From contig JALUNR010000141.1 of the NCBI GenBank assembly GCA_027055005.1, forward strand, positions 1 to 8,701: DNA of 8,701 nucleotides. Direction: 5' to 3'. A model generated the notes under the pieces. That model had not been told where the DNA came from. It saw only the letters and a program-made list of their open reading frames with translations, and did no database searches. The position numbers and the translations under genes were made by a program. Each line of letters begins with the position of its first letter. Within the stretch, counting starts at the first letter, position 1. The DNA comes from Campylobacterales bacterium (GTDB lineage Bacteria > Campylobacterota > Campylobacteria > Campylobacterales > QNZT01). Below are positions 1 through 5,690 of this stretch, in pieces.

Positions 1-1126
1 CTCCAGTATGTCCAAAACAAGGAACTTTTACACCATACTTTTTAGAAACTTTGTTTATCTCACTTAAAAGTTTAGGCAACACACTTCTAGGAACTGTTAT
101 GTCTTCATTTAGTTTTTTGCTTCCATATATAGTTATAGACTGCGATGCATTTTTTCTAGCAAACCAAAGTTCACTAGATTCTTTATCGTCTTTTGCTAGT
201 TTAAACTCACTACAACCGTTTTCTTTAAAAACTCTCTGAATAGTTTGAAGTTGAGTTTCAAGCTCAATTTCTAAATCTCCATCCACATCAGTTATAAGTA
301 TGGCTCCTGCTTCAACTGGTAAACCTTTGTGAAACTTCTCTTCAACAGCTTGGATACTTAAGTTGTCTAAAAATTCCATAGCCACTGGAGTTACACCACT
401 TGCCATAGTTTTGAAAACTGCATTCATAGCATCTTCAACAGTTGGGAAAACTCCCATAGCAGTTCTATTAAGTTTTGGTTTTGAGAGAAGTTTCAGAGTT
501 ATCTCAGTGATAATTGCTAAAGTTCCTTCACTTCCAACCAAGATGCCGGGGATGTTATATCCTGCAACATCTTTTATAGTTCTTTTTCCTGCCTTTATAA
601 TCTCTCCATTTGGTAAAACTGCTCTTAGAGCCATTACAAAGTCTTTAGTGATTCCATACTTTGCAGCTCTCATACCACCTGCATTTTCACTTACATTTCC
701 ACCTATGGTTGAGTAATTTTCACTTGCTGGGTCTGGTGGGTAAAAAAGCCCTACCTCTTCTACTGCTTTTTGAAGGTGCATATTTACAACTCCAGGTTGT
801 ACAACTGCTACCATATTTTCCATATCTATTTCAAGGATTTTATTCATATATTTTTCAAATCCTAAGATTATCCCACCATTTGCAGGTAATGCACCACCTG
901 TAAATCCACTTCCAGCTCCTCTTGGGACTATTACTATTTTTTCTTGATTACAATACTTTAGTATTTGACTAACATCTTCTTCATCTCTTGGAAAAACTAC
1001 TGCATCGGGTTCATACTTTGTTCTTGTAGCATCATAAGAGTATGCTATTAAGTGAGCTTTATCACTAAAAATATTTTCTTCGCCTACTATTTTTGCTATA
1101 TTTTTAAAATGCTTTTTTGAAAACAC
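1..1126 (-). CDS. glcD: Glycolate oxidase subunit GlcD (FAD-linked 2-hydroxyacid dehydrogenase), 3' end cut by window edge
   Basis: FAD-binding subunit of a glycolate/D-lactate-type dehydrogenase, which oxidises a 2-hydroxyacid and, in this family, passes electrons to an iron-sulfur partner (GlcF) and the membrane quinone pool. The visible 375 residues include the FAD-binding segment PRGAGSGFTGG (68-78), YPPDPAS (129-135), TIGGNVSENAGG followed by KYG (140-158), LVGSEGTL (196-203), ELWFARK (319-325) and DITVPRS (342-348). The frame leaves the window inside the CFGHTG part of the conserved GHxGDGN-like motif, so roughly the last 80-90 residues are missing. The start is GTG at 1126-1124. It overlaps the TAG stop of the upstream exported-protein gene as TAGTG and has an AGGA ribosome site eight bases upstream, so translation is probably coupled. 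No glcE or glcF lies in the window. Family and frame are certain; glycolate versus D-lactate as substrate cannot be told from sequence. Confidence 0.95.
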   Translation of the reverse strand, partial: MFSKKHFKNIAKIVGEENIFSDKAHLIAYSYDATRTKYEPDAVVFPRDEEDVSQILKYCNQEKIVIVPRGAGSGFTGGALPANGGIILGFEKYMNKILEIDMENMVAVVQPGVVNMHLQKAVEEVGLFYPPDPASENYSTIGGNVSENAGGMRAAKYGITKDFVMALRAVLPNGEIIKAGKRTIKDVAGYNIPGILVGSEGTLAIITEITLKLLSKPKLNRTAMGVFPTVEDAMNAVFKTMASGVTPVAMEFLDNLSIQAVEEKFHKGLPVEAGAILITDVDGDLEIELETQLQTIQRVFKENGCSEFKLAKDDKESSELWFARKNASQSITIYGSKKLNEDITVPRSVLPKLLSEINKVSKKYGVKVPCFGHTG

Positions 1127-1842
1127 TATTTTAATCCTAAAAGTTTTTTGTAATATGTATCAAAATTTTTGATATCATCACTTCCTAATCCAAAAAATTT
1201 TGATTTTATATCTTTTATTCTTGTATAAAAAGGAGTTTGCTTTTTCCCTTCAGTTGGGAAATCTAATCTACCTACTACTTTGAATGAAGTACAATCAACA
1301 AAGTAACCTTTATCACTTAATGCAAAAAATAAAAGTCCAAAATCATCTGCATTACACTCTTTTCTAAAATCACTTAATTTTGGTGCTGGATTATTGTCTT
1401 TTGCTAATTCATAAGCAAATAAATCAGGATGAACTATATCAAGATTTGGGAATCTTTGCTTAAAAGAGTTGAAAGAGCTTTGATTTGGTACTATCGGTAA
1501 AACTCTTTTATATAGGTAGTTAAATATAACACTATCTCCAACTTTAGGTATGATTTTATAAGAAGGTAAAGCATCCATATTTAAATCTTTATAATAATAG
1601 AGCTTTAAGTACATATTCCCAGCTTCTTTTTTCACAACAACAGCTTTTGCTATTATTGTTCTATGTTCGCTATCATAGTTATGAATAATTATTCCACTTG
1701 AACCAATCTCAACAGTTGGACTATCCGTAACTATTGCTTGATTTCCTACTATCTTAGTAATCTGTGTTTGATAAGGCTCTAAAGAAAAAGAAAAAACAAC
1801 CGAAGCTAAAAAAACAATAGAAAATAATATTTTTTTTACCAT
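1126..1842 (-). CDS. Exported protein with PGBA_N (plasminogen-binding protein N-terminal) domain
   Basis: A 238-residue secreted or periplasmic protein. Residues 1-20 are a Sec signal peptide (MVKK, then a hydrophobic stretch to FSFS), with cleavage likely just before LEPYQ. The mature part resembles the N-terminal domain of H. pylori PgbA/PgbB: a beta-rich start (about 25-85), then VGDSVIFNYLYKR with LPIVPN (101-120), VHPDLFAYEL (137-146), NPAP (151-154), and a pair of cysteines at 163 and 184 that could form a disulfide. H. pylori PgbA is much longer, and the low-complexity C-terminal half is absent here. The protein ends in lysine, but that alone does not support plasminogen binding in an environmental bacterium. 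The start is ATG at 1842-1840 with AAAGGTGG about four bases upstream. It heads a two-gene unit with glcD and is divergent from an M23 peptidase gene, an arrangement that also occurs in Helicobacter and Campylobacter. Family call is good; function is unknown and an envelope role is inferred from context. Confidence 0.85.
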   Translation of the reverse strand: MVKKILFSIVFLASVVFSFSLEPYQTQITKIVGNQAIVTDSPTVEIGSSGIIIHNYDSEHRTIIAKAVVVKKEAGNMYLKLYYYKDLNMDALPSYKIIPKVGDSVIFNYLYKRVLPIVPNQSSFNSFKQRFPNLDIVHPDLFAYELAKDNNPAPKLSDFRKECNADDFGLLFFALSDKGYFVDCTSFKVVGRLDFPTEGKKQTPFYTRIKDIKSKFFGLGSDDIKNFDTYYKKLLGLK

Positions 1843-1871
1843 TTTACCACCTTTAAATATAAAATTTATAA

Positions 1872-1877
1872 ATTATA
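1872..1877 (-). promoter_or_regulatory. -10 element for the PGBA_N/glcD unit
   Basis: On the minus strand this reads TATAAT, preceded by a T-rich stretch (TTTTTG), as is usual for the sigma-70 promoters of Campylobacterota, which lack a strong -35. It lies 29 bases upstream of the ATG at 1842, leaving a short leader that carries the AAAGGTGG ribosome site. The first three bases fall inside a perfect 12-base palindrome (AATTTATAAATT, 1863-1874). Predicted from pattern only. Confidence 0.6.
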
Positions 1878-1920
1878 CAAAAACATTGTTAATAAAGTGT
1901 GATTGTTTATCTTTTTGATA

Positions 1921-1926
1921 TATAAT
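1921..1926 (+). promoter_or_regulatory. -10 element for the M23 peptidase-mgtE-Nudix unit
   Basis: A perfect TATAAT preceded by a T-rich run (tttatctttttga). No convincing -35 is visible at 16-18 bases. Transcription would start near 1933, giving a leader of about 30-40 bases to the TTG start candidates. The next gene follows the peptidase by 27 bases with no terminator-like hairpin and the third overlaps the second, so this is the only promoter seen for all three genes. Confidence 0.6.
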
Positions 1927-1963
1927 CGATAATTCATTAAAGGGTAACCTAAAATTTATCAGA

Positions 1964-3097
1964 TTGGAAACAAAATTGAAAAACATTAGATTGATTTTAT
2001 TATTTATATTTTTATTAGCTACTTTTAGCAATGCTTTTACATTAAGAACAAATTCAATAGAACATAAAACTTGGAATGATTCTGAAACACTTTTGAAATT
2101 TTTGGAACAAAATTCTCTACCTTTAAAATTATATTATAATTTAGATGGTGAAGATAAGAAAATAATGCATGATATAAATGTTGGAACAACATACTATATA
2201 GCTAAAGATTGTTCAGGAGGGGTATATCAAGCAGTTATACCTTTAAATGAAGAGTTAGAAATACATATATATAAAAGTATAGAAAATAAATATAAACTTG
2301 AGATTATTCCTATAAATTATATTCAAAAAACTCTAAAAGTAAAAATAAAAATTGATTCTTCATTTATAGAATCTGTTAAAAAGGCAACTAATAATTATCC
2401 ATTGGCACTTAATCTTCATAAAATTTTAAAAGATAAAGTAAATTTTAAAAGACTTTCAAAAGGTGATGAAGTAGGTATAATATACAAAGAGAAAACTTGG
2501 ATGAATCAAAAGTTTGGGACTCAAAGAGTACTTGCGACTTATTTTAAACATAAAAAAAATAAAGTTTATAAATTTTTCTATAAAGGTAGATATTATGATA
2601 AAAGAGCTCACTTAAGAATAAAAACTTCTTCTTTTATTGTTCCTTGTAGATATAGACGAATAAGCTCTCGTTTTACAAGAAAAAGATGGCATCCTATACT
2701 ACATATATATAGACCTCATCACGGAATAGACTATGCAAATAGAGTTGGAACTCCTATCTGGGCAACTTATAATGGAGTAGTAACTTATGCGGGATGGGTT
2801 AGAGGATATGGAAGATATATAGAGATAAAACATCCAAACGGATACCGTTCAGTTTATGGACACTTGAGTCGTATAAAGGTTAAAAGTGGTCAAAGAGTTA
2901 AAACTCATCAAGTTATAGGACTTATGGGAAGTTCTGGTATGAGTACTGGACCACATTTACACTTTGGTATAAAAGTAAATGGCAAATGGATAAATCCTGC
3001 AAATAAAATTGTAGTTGTGAAAAATACTCAAAGTAAGCTTAGAAGAAAGATTTTAAAAGAAGTTAAGAAGTATAAAAGAATTTTAGATAGACTATAA
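1964..3097 (+). CDS. M23 (LytM-type) peptidoglycan peptidase, Csd3/HdpA-like
   Basis: Zinc metallopeptidase acting on periplasmic peptidoglycan. The closest characterised relative I can name is H. pylori Csd3/HdpA (HP0506), a D,D-carboxypeptidase/endopeptidase that affects helical cell shape. The 377-residue ORF has an N-terminal hydrophobic signal or anchor (about 7-24), a 200-residue regulatory region, and a C-terminal M23 domain (about 235-345). Metal-ligand motifs are complete: HHGIDYA gives HxxxD (H252, D256), YGH has H300, and GPHLHFG gives HxH (H331, H333). The tail is lysine/arginine-rich. The start is uncertain: there is no ATG. TTG at 1964 gives the longest form but lacks a ribosome site at proper distance; TTG at 1976 has GGAAA five bases upstream and gives a cleaner signal peptide (MKNIRLILLFIF), so it is at least as likely. 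It is divergent from the PGBA_N gene and 27 bases upstream of mgtE. Activity is well supported; a cell-shape role is inferred from homology. Confidence 0.93.
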   Translation: METKLKNIRLILLFIFLLATFSNAFTLRTNSIEHKTWNDSETLLKFLEQNSLPLKLYYNLDGEDKKIMHDINVGTTYYIAKDCSGGVYQAVIPLNEELEIHIYKSIENKYKLEIIPINYIQKTLKVKIKIDSSFIESVKKATNNYPLALNLHKILKDKVNFKRLSKGDEVGIIYKEKTWMNQKFGTQRVLATYFKHKKNKVYKFFYKGRYYDKRAHLRIKTSSFIVPCRYRRISSRFTRKRWHPILHIYRPHHGIDYANRVGTPIWATYNGVVTYAGWVRGYGRYIEIKHPNGYRSVYGHLSRIKVKSGQRVKTHQVIGLMGSSGMSTGPHLHFGIKVNGKWINPANKIVVVKNTQSKLRRKILKEVKKYKRILDRL

Positions 3098-3113
3098 ATT
3101 ATTAAGTTGTAAT

Positions 3114-3118
3114 GGAGG
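3114..3118 (+). promoter_or_regulatory. Strong ribosome binding site of mgtE
   Basis: GGAGG, six bases before the ATG at 3125, is the strongest Shine-Dalgarno match in the window. It sits in the 27-base gap after the peptidase stop and sets the mgtE start. No M-box-like magnesium riboswitch could fit in this gap. Confidence 0.8.
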
Positions 3119-3124
3119 TTTATC

Positions 3125-4486
3125 ATGAGTGTTGCATCACATACATCTATAATAGATGAGTTTTTAAAAGATCCTGAGCACTCAAATATATCTTTTTCTG
3201 ATTTAGCAAGGACACTAAAGAGTATTTCAAAAAGGGATCATAAACTTTTTGAAAAGTATATTGAAGAGATACCAAATGAATTTTTAGGTGATATTGCTCT
3301 TGAACTTCCTGAAAAATACTTAAAAAAAATACTTTCCAAACTTCAAAAAGAAGATTTAGTAGAAATAGTAGAAGAACTTGATAGTGATGATGCAACTGAC
3401 TTAATTCAAGATATAGAAGATATAGATAAAAGTAAAGCAAATGAAATCTTATCTTCGCTTGATAAAGAAGATCAGGAGGAGATTAAAAAGCTTAGAAGAT
3501 ATGAAGAGAGCCAAGCTGGTGCTCATATGCAAATGGAGCTTTTTGAAGCAAACATAGATGAAAAAGTTATAGATGCTATTGAAAATCTTAAAAGATTAAA
3601 AAAAACTGGAGAATTAGATAATATTCACCAACTTTTTATAACAGGAACTTTTAAAAAACTTATGTTTGTTGTTCCGTTGGAAGAACTTATACTTTTTGAT
3701 TTTAATAAAACTTTTAAAGAACAGATAAAGGGTCGTGAAGAAGACTTTAAGCCTATATTTGTAAGAGATATTGATGATATAGAAGAAGTTGCTCAACTTT
3801 TTAAAGAACATGACTTATCAGTTACAGCAGTTGTAAATGAACAAAATGAACTAGTTGGTAGGATAACTTCTGATGATATATATGATATTTTAGAAGAGAG
3901 TGCAACTGAGCAGATATATAACCTAGCTGGAGTTGATGATGAGGCGGAGGAAGATGAAGATATATTTGAAGCTGGGAAAAAGAGGGGAACTTGGCTTTTT
4001 ATAAATCTAATAACAGCAATAATAGCTTCTTTGGTAGTTCAACTTTTTGACTCAACCATATCTTCTTATGTAGCACTTGCAGTTTTGATGCCGATAGTTG
4101 CTTCTATGGGAGGAAATGCTGGTACTCAAACCCTAACAGTTACAGTTAGAAAACTAGCTCTTGGAGATATAGATCTGCATGATGCAAAAGCTACTATCAA
4201 AAGAGAAGTCCTTTTATCTTTAGGAAATGGTCTTTTGTTTGCTCTTGTTATGGGAGTAATTGCTTATTTTTGGTTTAGTGATAGTAAGCTTGGTTTGGTT
4301 ATAGGTGCTTCTATGATTATAAATCTTTTGTTTGCAGGATTTTTTGGAGCTATGATACCTTTACTTTTAAAGAGATTAAATATCGACCCAGCAGTAGGAA
4401 GTACAGTTATACTAACAACTATCACTGATGTTATGGGTTTTTTTAGCTTTTTAGGACTTGCAAAAATATTTTTGGTGAACTCATGA
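3125..4486 (+). CDS. mgtE: Magnesium channel/transporter MgtE
   Basis: Inner-membrane Mg2+-selective channel that works as a homodimer and closes when its cytoplasmic domains bind Mg2+. The 453 residues match the family length (about 450). In order: an acidic helical N domain (about 1-130) with the repeated LP..Y...L..L..ED pattern (LPEKYLKKIL at 61-70, EELDSDDATDLIQDI at 83-97); two CBS domains (about 135-198 and 203-260, ending VGRITSDDIYDIL); a very acidic linker (DDEAEEDEDIFEAG, 271-284) at the plug-helix position; and five membrane segments from about 289. Signature motifs are PIVASMGGNAGTQT (323-336) and DPAVGSTVILTTITDVMG (421-438); D435 matches the pore aspartate (Asp432 in the Thermus channel). 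The first CBS domain has GAHM where GRLM is common. The stop overlaps the next start as ATGA, coupling it to the Nudix gene. Cobalt or other divalent transport is possible, as in other MgtE proteins. Confidence 0.96.
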   Translation: MSVASHTSIIDEFLKDPEHSNISFSDLARTLKSISKRDHKLFEKYIEEIPNEFLGDIALELPEKYLKKILSKLQKEDLVEIVEELDSDDATDLIQDIEDIDKSKANEILSSLDKEDQEEIKKLRRYEESQAGAHMQMELFEANIDEKVIDAIENLKRLKKTGELDNIHQLFITGTFKKLMFVVPLEELILFDFNKTFKEQIKGREEDFKPIFVRDIDDIEEVAQLFKEHDLSVTAVVNEQNELVGRITSDDIYDILEESATEQIYNLAGVDDEAEEDEDIFEAGKKRGTWLFINLITAIIASLVVQLFDSTISSYVALAVLMPIVASMGGNAGTQTLTVTVRKLALGDIDLHDAKATIKREVLLSLGNGLLFALVMGVIAYFWFSDSKLGLVIGASMIINLLFAGFFGAMIPLLLKRLNIDPAVGSTVILTTITDVMGFFSFLGLAKIFLVNS

Positions 4487-5037
4487 TAAAGATAGAAAAT
4501 ATAACAGAAAATTTTAAACCTAAGTTTGTAAAACCTAAACTTTTAAAGTTTACTATAGATGATAAAAGAAGAACTTGGGAAGTTTTAGAAGTATATGATA
4601 GTGTGGCAATCCTCATATATCATGAAAGTAAAGATGCTTTTATCTTAGTAAAACAGTTTCGACCAGCAGTATATCTCAAAAATCAAGATGGATATACTTA
4701 TGAACTTTGTGCAGGTATAGTTGATAAAGAAGCCTCTTTAAAACAAATAGCAAAAGAGGAGATTTTTGAAGAGTGCGGGTATGAGGTCGAACTTAGCCAA
4801 ATAGAAAGAATCACAGAGTTTTATACTTCAGTTGGATTTGCTGGTGGAAAACAGACTTTATATTATGTAAAAGTAGATCAACATCAAAAAGTAAATAGTG
4901 GTGGTGGAATAGATGACGAAAATATAGAGGTTATTTATCTATCAGTAAATGAAGCGGAAAAGTTTATGTTTGATGAGACAAAGGCAAAAACTCCCGGACT
5001 TATGTTTGCTTTTGAATGGTGGTTTAATAAACTTTAA
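4483..5037 (+). CDS. Nudix hydrolase, NUDT14-like (probable nucleoside-diphosphate-sugar diphosphatase)
   Basis: Predicted cytosolic, Mg2+-dependent diphosphatase of 184 residues. A beta-strand with VKQFRPAVY (56-64) precedes YELCAGIVDKEA (73-84) and the Nudix helix KEEIFEECGYEV (91-102); TSVGFAGGKQTLYY follows (115-128). The ELCAGIVD plus EECGY combination and the VGFAGGKQT loop resemble human NUDT14 (UDP-glucose/ADP-ribose diphosphatase) rather than MutT or Ap4A hydrolases, which suggests an NDP-sugar or ADP-ribose substrate. Relative to the consensus GX5EX7REUXEEXGU, the first Glu is Ala84 and the Arg is Glu92, while the catalytic and metal glutamates E93, E96 and E97 remain. The ATG sits inside the mgtE stop (ATGA) after a weak GGTGA site, so it depends on mgtE translation. 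The 3' end overlaps rdgB on the other strand by 14 bases. The family is certain; the substrate is inferred. Confidence 0.92.
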   Translation: MIKIENITENFKPKFVKPKLLKFTIDDKRRTWEVLEVYDSVAILIYHESKDAFILVKQFRPAVYLKNQDGYTYELCAGIVDKEASLKQIAKEEIFEECGYEVELSQIERITEFYTSVGFAGGKQTLYYVKVDQHQKVNSGGGIDDENIEVIYLSVNEAEKFMFDETKAKTPGLMFAFEWWFNKL

Positions 5038-5623
5038 GTAGAAGTTTAACTAGATGTAAAGCTCTCACTCTATGAGAAAACTGAGCTTTGATCTTCTCAT
5101 CAAGTTCACCTAAAGTCTTTTCATAATTTAAAGGAATAAACATAGGGTCATAACCAAATCCATTATTTCCTCTAGTTTCATCTATTACATTTCCATACAT
5201 CCAGCCGTGGACTGTACTTTCTCCGTTTTTTGAAACTATTGCCATACAAGCTGTATAGTAAGCTGAAGTGATTTTTAAATTGTTTACTTTTAACTCATTT
5301 ATAAGTTTATACAGATTATCTTTATCACTTGCATCCTCTCCCGCAAATCTTGCACTATAAATTCCAGGAATATTTCCCAAAGCTGGGACACTTATACCAC
5401 TATCATCTGCTAAGACTATGGAGTTTTGTTTATCTTCTGGATTTAGTTTTTCATATATAGCTTTTGCTTTTATGATAGCATTTTCTTTGAAAGTATTTCC
5501 ATCTTCTATTATCTCAAACTTGGGCATTACCTCACTAAAAGCCACTACTTCAAAGTCTTGACAAAACTCTTTTATCTCTCTTACTTTCCCTTTATTTGAT
5601 GATGCTAAGATAATTTTTTTCAT
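5024..5623 (-). CDS. rdgB: XTP/dITP diphosphatase RdgB (HAM1 family, non-canonical purine NTP pyrophosphatase)
   Basis: House-cleaning enzyme that hydrolyses dITP, ITP and XTP to the monophosphate and pyrophosphate, keeping deaminated purines out of DNA and RNA; cytosolic, Mg2+-dependent, dimeric in the family. The 199 residues are full length. Motifs: ASSNKGKVREIKE (7-19), the SxNxxKxxE substrate loop; LADDSGISVPALG (71-83) with the catalytic acidic pair; PGIYSARFAG (86-95); GNNGFGYDPMF (152-162); and FSHRVRAL (182-189). I chose the ATG at 5623-5621 over the in-frame ATG four codons upstream (5635), because GGAAA lies five bases before it and the encoded MKKIILASSN start is typical; the upstream ATG has no ribosome site. 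It is divergent from the DsbD_2-like gene and shares a compact promoter region. Its last 14 bases overlap the end of the convergent Nudix gene. Confidence 0.96.
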   Translation of the reverse strand: MKKIILASSNKGKVREIKEFCQDFEVVAFSEVMPKFEIIEDGNTFKENAIIKAKAIYEKLNPEDKQNSIVLADDSGISVPALGNIPGIYSARFAGEDASDKDNLYKLINELKVNNLKITSAYYTACMAIVSKNGESTVHGWMYGNVIDETRGNNGFGYDPMFIPLNYEKTLGELDEKIKAQFSHRVRALHLVKLLLKVY

Positions 5624-5650
5624 GATATTTTCCATTTAACAATTATTTAA

Positions 5651-5659
5651 TGCTATAAT
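5651..5659 (+). promoter_or_regulatory. Extended -10 promoter for the DsbD_2/TauE-like gene
   Basis: TGCTATAAT is a perfect extended -10 element (TGnTATAAT), 31 bases before the GTG start at 5691. Transcription would begin near 5666. The box overlaps by two bases an extended -10 element on the opposite strand. The leader contains AGGAAA (5680-5685), a ribosome site spaced correctly for the GTG start. Confidence 0.65.
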
Positions 5660-5666
5660 AATATCA
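5658..5666 (-). promoter_or_regulatory. Extended -10 promoter for rdgB
   Basis: On the minus strand this reads TGATATTAT, matching TGnTATnAT, 34 bases upstream of the preferred rdgB ATG at 5623. The predicted start near 5651 gives a leader of about 28 bases with a GGAAA site. It overlaps the plus-strand extended -10, so polymerase bound in one orientation would block the other. Confidence 0.5.
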
Positions 5667-5690
5667 TAAACTAAAAAGTAGGAAACTTTT

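Noticed and set aside
51..903. Three plus-strand open frames (51-239, 363-716, 661-903)
   Set aside because: They lie antisense to glcD, which has complete family motifs across this span; their translations are low-complexity and leucine/serine/phenylalanine-rich.
1126..1842. Calling this gene a plasminogen-binding virulence factor
   Set aside because: Only the N-terminal domain is present. The long C-terminal part of H. pylori PgbA is missing and the other genes do not indicate a pathogen, so the name would overstate function.
3098..3124. Magnesium riboswitch (M-box) upstream of mgtE
   Set aside because: The gap is only 27 bases and no structured leader is possible there; mgtE appears to be read through from the peptidase gene.
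3147..3811. Two minus-strand open frames (3147-3440, 3614-3811) opposite mgtE
   Set aside because: They are antisense shadows of a full-length MgtE, with translations dominated by Leu/Tyr or Lys/Phe and no motif or ribosome site.
5058..5089. Inverted repeat AAAGCTC / GAGCTTT with an 18-base loop, possible terminator after the Nudix gene
   Set aside because: It lies in rdgB codons for the conserved SHR region, has a long loop and no T-run after it on either strand.
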